From the NCBI RefSeq assembly GCF_009727055.1, contig NC_052359.1, forward strand, positions 22,229,764 to 22,293,763: a stretch of 64,000 bases of DNA, in the 5' to 3' direction. The position numbers were made by a program, and so were the translations under genes. The DNA is from Benincasa hispida (taxonomy: Eukaryota > Streptophyta > Magnoliopsida > Cucurbitales > Cucurbitaceae). Below, in pieces: positions 1 through 11,654 of this stretch; positions within the stretch are counted from its first letter, which is position 1; each line of letters opens with the position of its first letter. Below the pieces are notes generated by a model that worked only from the letters and a program-made list of their open reading frames with translations, searched no databases and was not told the origin of the DNA.

Positions 1-154
1 TTTTAGAAATATATATATTAAAAGAATATATAAAAAAATGACACATCTTTGACATCTTTGGACGTATCCGTATCTTTGTTTTTTAGAAATTGACGAATCG
101 CCGTATCCGATCGTATCCGTATCATGTAGTCGTATTTGTATTTGTACTTCATAG
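1..154. mobile_element. 3' terminal part of a GATACG-rich hAT-like element, copy 1
   Basis: The stretch ends in an array of CGTATC-type words and the terminus ACTTCATAG, and closely parallels the right end of the complete copy at 23777-24688 (same order of words: CGTATCCGTATCTT, TTTTTAGAAATT, CGTATCGCC, CGTATCCGTATCATGTA). The left end lies outside the window. It abuts sequence that resembles a copia LTR, so it was probably inserted there. No coding capacity is visible, so it is taken as non-autonomous. Confidence 0.6.

Positions 155-188
<34 letters not shown>
155..188. repeat. (GT)n(AT)n microsatellite
   Basis: A run of GT dinucleotides passes directly into a run of AT dinucleotides at the junction between the hAT-like end and the LTR sequence. 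Confidence 0.9.
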
Positions 189-3100
189 CTTACCATATAT
201 TAAACTATTGTTATATCTGAAGGAACCTGTGAAGGTCCTTGAGCGGAAACGTGGAGATCGGTCCAAGTTTTATTTTCACATAATCAAAATTATAGAATAT
301 AAATATTATACATAACCATAAATTTACAGCATGCAATCATAAATAGAAAAGAGAGAATTTGGGTGAGAGAAGACTTACACTCGAAGAACCTTTATTCACG
401 AAGACCAATTCCATTCTTCGGATTTGTTACGAACAATCACGAACGGAAAAACAACCCAAATGAACGCTACCACAATAAGAACCTCATGTATTCTCTTTTG
501 GGATGAGAACCACTAAGGAGTTGTAGGCTCTAAGATATTTGGATGAGATGGAAAAGATGGGGAGGAATTCAGTTTTTCCATAGAAAACTTCTATCTCTCT
601 CTTTCTTTTTTTTCTTTTAGGAAAATGGAGAGCACTACTTCAACAAGACCACACATACATTAATAGAGCCCTCCCAAAAACATTTTCAAAATAAATTAAA
701 AATTATTTAAAAAAAACCACTTAATATATATTTACATGATAACTACCTTATCTTATAATATATATTAAACTATATGTTATATCAAATATAACACATAAAC
801 TATAGTTTAATATTATATCGAATACAGTATAACCTATAGATTTCATTCTCTCAACAATGTATGATATTTAATATAAATCTTATTTATACTAGACTTAATT
901 ATATGAATCGAATTCACATAATTAATATTTGAATCAAATTCAAATATCTACTTCTTCTCAAATAATGTATCAAATACATTATAGTAATTATATCATATAT
1001 AATTAAGTAAAAAAATTAATTATTCACATATATTTAATTCCCTCGATTAATTCGAACAATTCAAATTAATCCAAAATTGATTCTCATTAAATCTCTGTTG
1101 AGCTACAGAGGGGATCTCATGGACCTGTAGATTGAAGCTCCATTGGTACTTGAATAATTAATTAAACTCCTTTAATTAAATTAGTGTAATTAAATTATTC
1201 AACATTCATTAACTGTCGAGCACTTCACTAAAGACCGACAACTGTACTTTTCGCACTACAGATATATTTCTGTGTCCATTGGATATAACCGGTCAACAAT
1301 TCAATGACCCTTCACAGATTGCTCGTAAATACAACTGGGCCAAAATTATCGTTTTGTCCATGTAGTTACATCCAACTCCTTAAGTACCACTGATTTCTCT
1401 AATGAACAATAAGTCATAGTCCAAGTATGACCAAAAAGCCTCTCGGGCCAAGAGAGGGTGTGGCGCTACATTGTTTAAGCCTCGAAATCAGCCTTTAAAA
1501 GAGCAATTTATCTACTTTCTTCGATATTGGGGAATGAGTGAATTTCGTTTTATGTAGTTGTGTTCCTAGCTCCCTAATATAAAAAAAATCCCAAAATGGT
1601 AGGCTTATTGAATTGGCAACTGGCCACTCTCACCCATACAAATCAAAAGATCACCTTCATAGACAGGAATTCACAACTCATTCTGGATTCATGTCATGTC
1701 ACCTATGGTCATCCTGGTGAAATGTAAGTCTCAATTATGAATGGTGTTATATAATAAGACTAGTCATTTCGTGGTCCGGTCTTATACAAACTCCTTTGTA
1801 TAGAAAATCTCCGTTCACATGTCTCCACATGAATGATCAGGATCATATCATTTGTAGCACTTTACAACAATTGTAACATCTACAAAGCAAGTCGTATTTG
1901 TAGTATCATCAAGGTAAGGTATCCAACTTTACCCATCTACTACAGACCATTTAGGCTATCACTTAAACATGATCCACTTGTATGTCTCTACATACATGTT
2001 TAATCTACAAATGATAACCTTGGATGTTAGTTTATTAGTTTGTGGGTTTAATGCTACTAAATGTCAAATAATACATTTCATATTCTATTAAATAAATAAA
2101 TCATTTGTACAGTACAATTATAAACTACATGGCCCTACGAGATTTAGGGCATCAACCCCAACAATATCTAATATAACATATAACTTATAGTTTAGATTAT
2201 ATCACATATAATATAATCTATAGTTTAATATTTTCTCATTTAACCTATAGTATTTAATACGAATCATATTCACATTAAATTTAACCTACAATTTTTATAT
2301 ACAAATCACATTTATATAATTAATATTTGAATCATATTCAAATATTTATTTTCATCTCATTTAACTTTATATTATAATGTATCATATACATTATATTAAT
2401 TATATCATATATAATTAATTCCCTCAATTAATTTAAACTCAAATTAATCAAAATCAATTCGATTTTCATTAATCCCAATCGAGCTACTGAGTTGGCCTTA
2501 TCGACCTATAAATTGAAGCTCCAATGGTACTTGATTAATTAATTGAACTCTTTAATTAAATTAATCAACTTCCATTAACTAGATCACTCCACAAAAGATT
2601 GATGTTGCACTATTTGAACTACAAATATATTTCTATGTTCATTGAATATAACCAATCAACAACACGTTGACCCTTTACAAATTGCTCGTAAGTACAGTTA
2701 GGCCAAAATTATCATTTTACCCCTATAGTTACATCTAACTTCTTAAGTACCACTAATCCCTTTAATGAATAATAAGTTATAGTCCAATTATAACCGAATC
2801 CCTCTCAAGCCAGGATAGGGTGTGGCGCCACATTGTTTAAGCCCCGGAATCAGCCCTTAAGAGAGTAATTTCTCTGCTTATCCTAACTATAGAGAATGAG
2901 TGAATTCCTTCTTGTGAGGCTGTATTCTAGCTCCACAATCAGACGAATCCCCAAAATAGTAGGCATATACAGATCAAAGGACCGCCTTCATGGGTAGGAG
3001 TTCAAACTCATTCAAGATTTAGCTCAAGTCACCTATGATCATTCTGGTGAAATGTAAGTCTTTTCTATCAACGGTATATACAGAGAGACTATTTATTTCG

Positions 3101-3488
3101 TGGTCTAGTCTTATACAAACTCTTCTTATATAACACCTCCGCTCACATGTCTCCACATGAGTTATCAAGATCAGATCATTTGTAGCACTTTACAACAATT
3201 ATAACAACTACAAAATGGATCGTATTCATAGTGTCACTAGGACAAGGTACCCAGTCTTATCCATGTACTACTAGCTGTTTAGATTACTACTTAAACATGA
3301 TCCATTTGTATGTCTCCACATACATGTTTAAGTTACAGAAGATAACCTTGGATCATAGTTTATTGGTTTTGTGGGTTAATGCTACAAAATATCAAATAAA
3401 AAACTCTTATTTTATTAGATAAATAAACTGTTTGTACAGTACAATTACAAATTACAAGATCCAGAGATTTAGGGCATCAACCCTAATA
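189..3488 (-). mobile_element. Older copia-type LTR, split by a younger solo LTR
   Basis: The pieces 189-217 and 2169-3488 form one degraded LTR in minus orientation. Its minus-strand start reads like TATTAGGGTTGATGCCC, a decayed form of the TGTTGRGGTTGATGCCCTAA start of the inner LTR and of the copia B LTR. The body matches the inner LTR block by block (the landmarks around the isoleucine-poor AT-rich zone, TTTCTATGTTCATT, GGTGTGGCGCCACATTG, CACATGTCTCCACATGA). Whether it is solo or belongs to a larger element cannot be told, because its 3' end is overwritten by the insertions at its left edge. Confidence 0.65.
218..2163 (-). mobile_element. Copia-type solo LTR with 5-bp target duplication
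   Basis: On the minus strand the LTR runs from TGTTGGGGTTGATGCCCTAA to a terminus ending TTCA. It is flanked by the direct repeat ATATC (213-217 and 2164-2168), and the flanks join into continuous sequence of the older LTR, so this is a complete insertion reduced to one LTR. Length is 1946 bp. It belongs to the same family as the copia B LTRs (9544-11654, 17499-17869), sharing the start, the GGCGCTACATTG block and the TCTCCACATGAATGATCAGG block. No internal region or PBS is attached. Confidence 0.8.
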
Positions 3489-4051
3489 ATAAATCGATAT
3501 GGATAATCAAGCTCAAGCCTGAAATAAAGATCTTGGTGAAAAGTTATTGGAAAATTGAACAAATGTGTTAAAAGAAAAAAAATAAGGAAAAATATCGACT
3601 TGGCTCGACCTCAGAGGCCGAGACCAATCTTTAAAAAAAGGAGGTTAAATCCCATGATTTACCTCCTGAAGTTTATAGAGAGTCGAGGTGAGAGCTAGAA
3701 GGATCGGTGGCACCAACCTCGCCCGTCTCCGTTTGATGGTCAATTCCTTGCCACGGTTGGAAACTACGAGATAAAAGATCTACTTGGTTTGATTCAGTAA
3801 AATCCTCAGAAATAACGAGAGCATGATTACGGGCAGAATAATTAAAGCCTTTACCAGTATCGTGGAAAGCATGAGTACCCTGAAGATGAGAAGATCAGTG
3901 CAAGCCAGAGAAAGGATGGAGGCCTGGAAAAGGGCAGTTCACACTAACCTCGTCTCGTGTAGGATCCTGGGTGTCGGCATCAGGTTAAATATAGGGGGAT
4001 CTAGCTTTATCTTTGCTTCTCTTTCTCCCCCTGATCACGCCCTCCAAGAAT
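3489..4051. other. Unassigned repeat-like sequence
   Basis: No coding region is convincing here. The words GGCTCGACCTCAGAGGCCGAGACC-like at about 3604-3630 recall the GGCCTCGAGGTCGAGG block at 8066-8090, so this may be part of the same Tat-type LTR family, but the match is too short to assign. Confidence 0.3.
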
Positions 4052-4580
4052 GAAACTGTAACGACCCGACCCCCTAGGACCTTGGTAAAGGTCGTTACTA
4101 AAATAAATGCATGCAAAGAATTTAAAAACGACGCTCAGTCATTTGAAGTAAATGCTAATTTAAAACAAAAGAAGTTCAAAAGACATTTATTAAATGCAAT
4201 TGTTAAAAAACATAATAGGGTACCCATAAATCATAAAGGTTAATAAGTACATATGCAAAACAATTCTTAATAATAAGTTTCAAACATCAAAACTAAACAA
4301 ATAAGGAAACATGAAAAGAACTCTAAATCTCATGATGCGAAAGCGTAAAGAAAAAACTAGTCCCAGTGGCTCGATCATGAATTTCGCTGCGCCATCGTCG
4401 GTGCATCTCTACCTTTTACCTGAAACATCAACATAAGAAAGAACGAGTATAAATACTCAGTAAGTAACCCACCACTAGGATCAGGCTAGGCATCTATGTC
4501 CTTTAGATACCCACATATGGCACATAATACATGTAACATATAAGAAACTAAGTCCTATCCTATTGTAGTTTAAGTATGCC

Positions 4581-4776
4581 ACAAAACTGGTGAATCCCGA
4601 AGGAAACACAAAACTGGTGAATCCGAAGGAAACACAAAACTGGTGAATCCCGAAGAAAACACAAAACTGGCGAATCCCGAAGGAAATACAAAACTGGTGA
4701 ATCCGAAGAAAACACAAACTGGTGAATCCCAAAGGAAACACAAACTGGTGAATCCCGAAGGAAACACAAACTGGTG
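4581..4776. repeat. 27-bp minisatellite, about 7.5 copies
   Basis: Units of 26-27 bp built on ACAAAACTGGTGAATCCCGA followed by AGGAAAC are repeated head to tail with small indels. Because some units are 27 bp, all three minus-strand frames stay open for a while, which explains spurious Phe/Ser-rich frames there. There are no spacers, so this is not a CRISPR array. Confidence 0.9.
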
Positions 4777-6040
4777 AGCATCTAACTAATCAATGAGGAT
4801 ATTCACACAGTCTTAACGTGCTAAGATTCAACATTGTACGGTTCTAAAGCATACATAAAATCCTTAATACCATGGCTAGATCACATACCCATAATTCTTA
4901 ACAACATATTATATATCATCCATATATAACTTATATCATAAATCCACAACACAACGCCAACAGATCAGACATCGACATATGAAAACACATACTATCACAT
5001 ACTAACAATCAAGCACTTAGGTGTGTATGTAAATAAATCAGAATTTGTGCCAGAACATACTTTGATTCAAGTCATACTGTCAATCAACATGCTAACATTT
5101 ACCATAACATACATTTATCATGCTAGCATACAACTAGAGCCTGGCCGGTGGGCAGTTCTAGTGATAAGATTACTTACCTCGCGTCGATACTCTACAGATA
5201 ACAAATTTTTTACCACCAAACTATGAAGGCAATCCAAAGTAGCGGTCCTAACAACAAAACAACTCTCAAATTTCAGTTGAAGCCATAATTGTAAGACTTC
5301 AGGTCCAAGTCCAAACTATCAAGAACTTATTCAAAGAAAGAAAAACACTTCCACCTTCCACGACGGTGCCTTCTTTGACTTCCAAACTCCCTGACGACTT
5401 AAGCTTGAAACAAAATTCAATAAAGACGAGTCATAACACTGAAACACAATATTAATGGCCAAGAGAACGAAATGAACCGACATAATCTTACCCCAGTAGA
5501 TCTGACGAAGACCAAAACGGACCTGATGTGGCAGGGCAACGATAGTCGGTAGCAAAGCGGCTAGGGTGGCAGACACAGGGGAGCTAGATCCGAGACGTCG
5601 ATCGGAAGCGGCGTGACTTGACCGGTTGGCGAGAACCGTCGTGAGCAAAGAGCGAGGGAAGCAGTGCAGTCAAATCCCTAGATTCGACACGGACGACTTT
5701 GGGGAGACGCAAAGGTGCATGAGAATGAGCGGCACGCGCGCGGCTAGGTCTGAGACGTCGATCGGAGGTGGTGCGGCTTGACCGGTTGGCGAGATGGGAG
5801 CGAAGGGCGAGGGTTGCCGAGAGAGAAAGAGATGCGACGATTGGGATTCGTGGCTGGCAGCGTTTAGCGTCCGATCTGGGCGGACTGAGAGCGGCGGCTC
5901 GAATCTGGGCAGACTGAGAGCGTGTCTGACTGGCGGGATCTGGCCAGTCGAAAACCCACGAACGGCGCGAGGAAGCAGAAAACGGAGAGGGGGGCTCGCG
6001 TGAGTGAGGGAAGGGTGGGGGGTCCTTTTTATTTAAAAAA

Positions 6041-6043
6041 ATA

Positions 6044-6078
<35 letters not shown>

Positions 6079-6090
6079 TAATAATAATAA
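6041..6090. repeat. (TAA)n microsatellite
   Basis: ATA/TAA trinucleotide run near the 3' end of the gypsy solo LTR, interrupted once by an A tract. Confidence 0.9.
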
Positions 6091-6372
6091 AAGGAAAATA
6101 GTATAACTCTAATTAGATCATTTCCTTAACCCACTTTATACTATTTAATTCCTTTCCTTTTTAAAAAAAATAATTAATTCCTGCCATAACTTTTCAAATT
6201 GAATTTGAAAATTGAATAATTTTTTAATAATTTCCACGACAACACTTAAACCTCGCATATATACTTTAAATTCAGAATTCCAAACATGCCCTTCAACTAA
6301 GGATAATTATTGAAAAGGGAAAAGTTTTACATTATTAATAAATAAATAAAAAGGTGTGGATGTTATAGAAAC

Positions 6373-7766
6373 CTTGCGGGAACTCATCTCTTCAAGGCAT
6401 GAAAATCAATAAAATGAGGAAATAAAGGAAAAAGATGCACGAAGCAACAACGCAACAGTTCTCTATCTTTGAAAATAGTAAGAAAAAGGCTAACTTTCTA
6501 GGGACTCTGGGTTGGCAAGACCAATGAGGACTAGGTTTTCTTAAGTAATAAAGCTAGAGTCATGCTTCATCTCCCTATCCAAGCTTTGAATAACCTTAGC
6601 AAAATTCCTTGCAACAGTGTGGAACAACTAAACTCCTGGGGCACTGAATTAGTAAAAAGAAAGGTTAGAAAGAAAGAGAAGCAAGATAATTCCAAAACAA
6701 AACATGGATGGAAAAAGCTACCTTCTTCTTGAGAGGGTCGTCAATGATTTCATTAGAATGAGGAACCCCCAAATGAATCGTGGGAGGAATGACGCCATCA
6801 TATCTTAAAATCTCAAGTTGAACTCGAGTCACAGAGAATAGCAAATCCCCCATAGGCATAGAAGGTTCCTCAATATATGGTTGAGACAAGTTTGGGGACT
6901 CATAATAAGAAGATGAGGAATCATACTCATCATAAAACTACTAATCCTCTCCGCTAAAAGACATTCCTCTAAAAAAAAGAAGAATGAAGCAAGAATGAGG
7001 GAGAGAATGTAAACACCAACCTTTGAAAAAAAAAAATAAGTTGAAGAATAAATGAAAGCGAAAAGGGAACACATTATGAAAAATTAAAGAAAAATGAAGA
7101 TTTCAAAATATAAATTTGAAATAAAAAAGAAAAAAAAAAGGAAAAAAAGGGGAATGAGATGCATTTATTCGCTACTGTAGTGGTAGGTGCGTTAGCTCTG
7201 CCTTGGCATCGACTATCAAGGCCAAGCTAAGCTATCTGATCGGAGTGTGTGCTCAACACATGCATCCTGCACTTTTTTGACTACTGAATTAGCGCTATGT
7301 CGACCTACGATCCATTTCTTCTTGCCTTCTATCAATCCTAGATTGACAAATGTGCCATTCCATGGGCAAGCCTCATGCATAACACATGTTTTATCCTAGA
7401 AATTGGTTTGTTGTTGTTGTTGTTATTAAAGAGAATTGTGCTGCTCTTCTTGGCCTTGAAGGCTGATGCCAGGGCCAACATGGTCTTTATAACCCAAACA
7501 TGGTGTATTTTAGCAACCTTATAAGCCAACCTATGAAGGTTTACTCTAGGGAATTTTCAACGAAGATTTGTAGACCAATCCTTTAAGAATTAAGGACCCA
7601 CCCTAAAATATGATCTAAGGAACACCTAAAAATTTATCAAAATAAGCCACACAAAGTAGTCACACGCTCAATTTAATCTCAAGAGGTGCACATCTTGAGG
7701 GAAGGGCATCAATAAGTCCAAAAGCGGTCTAAAAATGGGCAAAAACATTTGTGTTACACCATCATA
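6373..7766. other. Unassigned AT-rich stretch
   Basis: Only short overlapping minus-strand frames occur (longest about 80 codons near 6665-7074). None shows a domain I recognise, and no LTR ends, PBS or inverted termini are visible. It continues the 3489-4051 sequence across the solo LTR insertion. Confidence 0.3.
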
Positions 7767-7816
7767 GATATATATATGTATGTATATATATATATATATA
7801 TATAATATATATATAA
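7767..7816. repeat. (TA)n microsatellite
   Basis: Long TA run with two TGTA interruptions. Confidence 0.9.
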
Positions 7817-7839
7817 CTACCACAAAATTATTCCCAATT

Positions 7840-8500
7840 GAGACCTTAGCATCCTATCAAGGCTGACCATAAGTCTCAACACGGGAATAAGGGACTAATG
7901 CTATATGTAGTTTCAGACTAGTAAAAGGTAAAAGGTAATGTCTGAACCGAGAAAGTTAACTAACCCTGAAAATGAACATGAGATTAGCTAGGAGCAGGCC
8001 CGGGAGGATTCTAACAAATATAGGAAGAAGGAATTAGGCTAAATTGAGCCCATTTGGCCCTCTTCGGCCTCGAGGTCGAGGTTGAGGCCGACGTGGGCCT
8101 TTTTAGCCCATTGTCTGCCTTGACCTTTTTAAGTGAGACCAATCCGTATTGGCCTTCTTTGTTGGAACATCCTCAGCGGCCCAACCCAAGTCCAACATGT
8201 CCGAAATAGGAGAAGGGAATAGATCTCTTTCTCCAAATGGATAAGGAAAACCTCTAAGACTCAACTATAAATAGGACATGACAACCCTATGGAAGGTAAG
8301 CTCAATTCCTCTCTAAAAACTACTTACTCTAACCTTTGTGCAAAATACTGACTTAGACATTGGAGTGTCTGTGGCAAGCACCACAACCTTGTGTTACTTT
8401 GTTTGTTTTGTAGGTGACCTCTTATCCAAATTATAAATTTATTGTTGGCGGCACATGAAAGTCAGGTGAGCTCACGTGGTCGGATTTTTCCATCGACAAT
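7840..8500 (+). mobile_element. Probable Tat/Ogre-type gypsy LTR fragment (3' half)
   Basis: The order of signals is that of a plant Tat/Ogre LTR: a TATA box (8265-8274), then about 90 bp downstream the run CTGACTTAGACATTGGAGTG, close to the CTGACTTGAGCGTCGGAGTG block that recurs in Tat-type LTRs, then GGCAAGCACCACAACC and a terminus near CATCGACA. The internal region is missing; sequence to the right is an unrelated AT-rich tandem repeat. Family assignment rests on this remembered motif, not on a search. Confidence 0.5.
8265..8274 (+). promoter_or_regulatory. TATA box of the Tat-type LTR
   Basis: CTATAAATAG, the same ten bases seen in four other LTRs of this window, set about 80 bp upstream of the conserved GGAGTG block. 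Confidence 0.5.
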
Positions 8501-9260
8501 TTGATTACCTCTTAATTTTTTATATATTAAAATCTAGAGATAATCTTCTTTAATTAAAAAAAATGAATTTTTTGATAATTGTCTCTTAGTTTTTTTTTTT
8601 TAATGATTTGATTATATTCTCAATTTCAAACTTTGATTTAAATCAATATATTCTTTTAAAAAATTGTGATAATCCTCTCTTTTTTTTAAAAAAAAATTAC
8701 TGGATGATTTGATTACCTACTAATTTTAAACTTTAAATCAAACCAACCTATTTTTTTTTCTTTTTTTTTCTTTTTTTATTACATGATAACCCACTCTTGA
8801 TTTTTTTAATCGTTTTTTATTTATTTTGAATGAGATGATTTGATTATTCTCTCAATTTTAAATTTAATTTAATCAAAGTATTATTTTTTTAATTTTTTTG
8901 ATAATCTTTTATATATTAAAAAAATGATTTGGATTTGGATGATGTGATTATTTCTTTTTTAATTTCAAACTTTAATTCAATCTAAAATATAATTGGTTTT
9001 TTATTTTTATATAAAATTTTGCAATAATTTTTTCTTAGTTGACAACAAACGATTTTATTTTCTTCCGAATTTCATATTTTAATTTAAACCAAAATATTTG
9101 TTTATGCAGAATCCTTAAAAACTTATTGTAAATTTATGGCGATCATTTTAAATTTTATTTCAAACAAATATTGCATTTTTTGTTGAATGACTTGATTACC
9201 CTCCTCATTTTAAACTTTAAATTAAATTAAAAAGTTCCATTTTTTTTTTCAAATTTTGAT
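8500..9260. repeat. Degenerate ~100-bp AT-rich tandem repeat
   Basis: A recurring core of the form GATGATTTGATTACCTCCTAA followed by TTTTAAACTTTAAATCAAACC appears near 8500, 8611, 8703, 8831, 8938, 9045, 9140 and 9185, with spacing mostly 92-128 bp. Copies are strongly diverged. No coding capacity. Confidence 0.7.
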
Positions 9261-9543
9261 TTAACCAAAATATTATTTTTAAGAATAATAAGCATGCACA
9301 CTGTAGTCTTACTAGTCAAGATATGCAGGTAAATCTTCTAGGTTTTATTTAAAAATTTAATACCATGTAGTAAATAAAATATTATATATTTTTGTTTTAG
9401 TTACCATAAACTTTTAAAAAGTTAAAAAATATAAAAAAAAAATTTATTTTCATATTTTCATATACTTGTATTTTTCATAAATAAATTCTTCTATATAGTA
9501 TGATACAATTTTTTTTATTAGTAACTATTTGAATCGTTGCAAC
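9261..9543. other. AT-rich flank of copia B, nothing recognised
   Basis: No open frame or structured signal. The last bases before copia B (9539-9543, GCAAC) would be its left target duplication, but the matching right copy is not in view. Confidence 0.4.
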
Positions 9544-11654
9544 TAAAGAAACTCTTATCAAAGAGGACCTATGAGCGGAAGCAAAATCGTTCCAAATTCA
9601 TTGTAACAGAAAAACAAGCATTAACAAACATACATACAAGTTGTGCAACACAGAATAAATTATAGCATGCTTTCAACAATTAAATACAAGAGAACGAGAG
9701 ACATACCTTTGAAGAACTTTTCTTTTCTTTATCTCTCACTCTCGTCAAGAACAGCCCCTCTCACCGTCCTTGCAACGCCAAACCAATCGTCTACCAAATC
9801 TTGCTGTTGCTTAGCCAACAAACGGTCTTCTCCACAAACAGGTAGCAACTTGGATACCACCACTCAGTGACCTTGGTATTCTCGGAATGAGAATGCATGA
9901 GGTGTGGGCTCTGTTGGATTTGGTCGAGGGAAGGAGGAAACACGATCTTATTCAATGGCCAAGCAAGTAAGTGGGAGAGGTGTTGTGTCTATCGTATAGA
10001 CAAGTGTTTGATCGTTTAGAAAAGGCACACGATCGTTTAAGTAATCAGGTATGATCATTTAAAGAATCTTGCTCTTGTGCGCGATCGTTTAGTTAAAGCT
10101 ATACGACTGTTTAGGTCTACTGCACGTGTACACGATCATTAGGAAACACGTGAGGCTGTCGTTTAGGCTCTCGTTAGCTAAACGATGGACAGTGTATAAC
10201 TTTTCAAGCGATACTCCGATTCTTTACAAAATGAAAAAGAAAAATTAATTTTATCCTTTTAGTTACGAAAACTGAATGCAACCTCTTACTTTCACACACG
10301 GTTATGGAGAAAACCACCAACAATTATCTCATAATTGTTTAATTATAAATAAATATAATAACTAACTTATCATATTATATTTATAACCTATAGTTTAATA
10401 TCACATCATATGCAACATTTAAACCATAGTCCTTTTCTCCTCAACTAGATATAAATCATATTTATATCCTTTTCCTCCAATAATGTATCTCATACATCAT
10501 GTCAACTATATCATATATAATTGACCAATTTAATCATATCATATATAATCAAACTCCCTCTTGTCAATTTAAACACTTCAAACTGACCCAAAAACTGATT
10601 CTCAACTTAAATCCATTGAGCTACCAAGGGGACCTTATGGACCTGTGGCTTGAAGCTCCAATCGTATGTGAATAGCTGACTAAACTCTTTAGTCACAAGA
10701 TCCACCATCCGTTAACTCTCAGGCACTCCACTAAAGACCGACGACTGCACTCTTCTAACCACAGATATATTTCTGTGTCCATTTAATATAACCAATCAAC
10801 AGTACAATGACCCTTCACAGATGCTCGTAAGTATAACTAGGCAATTTACCATTTTGCCCTGTAGTTACATCTAACTTCTTAAGTACCACTGATCCCTCTA
10901 ATAAACAATATAACATAGTCCTACTTTGTGTGGATACCTATCGGGCCATGAGAAGGTGTGTGGCGCCACATCGTTCAAGCCCCGAAATCAACCTTTAAGG
11001 GAGCAATCTATCTACTTACCCCTACTTCAGAGAAGAGTGAATTCCATCTTTTGTAGTTGAGTTCCCAGCTCCTACCTCAAAGTGGTAAGTTTGAGTCGGC
11101 AATCTGGCCACTCGCACCCATGAAAATCAACGAACTGTCCTCAAAGGTAGGAGTTCCCAACTCACTCAGGATTAAGGTCATGTTACCTATGGTTATCCTA
11201 GTGAAATGAAGTCTCTGTCATGAATGATGTTATATAATGAGACTTTAACACTTCGTGATTTGATCTTATAAAAACTCCTTTGTATAGGACGCCCCTACTC
11301 GCATGTCTCCACATGAATGATCAGGATCAGACCATCAGTAGTAAGTCACAACACTTGTAACTCTCTAAAAAGCGGGCCACATCCGTAGTGTTCCTAGGAT
11401 ATATCTATATACTACAAACCATTTTGGTTATCACTTAAGGCATGATCCACTTGTATGTCTCCACGTACATGCTTAAGTTACAACGACAACGAGGGATCTT
11501 AGTTTATTGGTTTGTGGTAAAACAAATAAAACATTTCATTTTTTATAGACAACAATGAAGAAAAAATCATATATTATTACATCACAAACGTTTTTTCAAT
11601 ACAGTGTTTATAAACTACAGGACCCAACGAGGGTTTAGGGCATCAACCTCAACA
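9544..11654 (-). repeat. 3' LTR of copia B
   Basis: On the minus strand it begins TGTTGAGGTTGATGCCCTAA immediately after a purine-rich AGTGCGAGAT tract and ends in GGTCCTCTTTG...TTTA, matching the 5' LTR portion at 17499-17869 (shared GGACCTATGAG, GGAAGCAA and AACGAGAGACAT words read on plus). It contains an array of ACGATCGTTTA-type words at 9960-10210. Length 2111 bp. Confidence 0.8.
9960..10210. repeat. ACGATCGTTTA array inside the copia B 3' LTR
   Basis: Words such as TGATCGTTTAGA, ACGATCGTTTAAG, GCGATCGTTTAGTT and GTCGTTTAGGC recur every 20-35 bp. The core AACGATCGTT is self-complementary. The same words fill the leader of copia A (20040-20890). Confidence 0.8.

Larger units (their letters stand above)
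4057..6367 (+). mobile_element. Ty3-gypsy solo LTR (Tekay/Del-like ends) with target duplication
   Basis: The element starts TGTAACGACCCGACC and ends GGATGTTATA (a decayed TTACA) and is flanked by the direct repeat GAAAC (4052-4056 and 6368-6372). TGTAAC starts are typical of LTRs that follow the polypurine tract in Tekay/Del chromoviruses, which is why plus orientation is chosen. Length is 2311 bp. A 27-bp minisatellite (4581-4776) and a GC-rich stretch (5500-6020) with short open frames on both strands lie inside; I consider those frames non-coding. No PBS or internal sequence follows, so this is a solo LTR. Confidence 0.8.

Noticed and set aside
4581..4776. Regularly spaced repeats suggestive of a CRISPR array
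   Set aside because: Units are contiguous without unique spacers, and the context is a plant LTR.
4481..4781. Three overlapping minus-strand frames with repeated FTSFVFPSG-type peptide, possible repeat protein
   Set aside because: They are translations of the 27-bp minisatellite in a solo LTR; all frames are open only because the unit lacks stops.
5331..6003. GC-rich open frames on both strands (105 and 69 codons), possible host gene
   Set aside because: They lie within the gypsy solo LTR defined by its target duplication and show no known domain.
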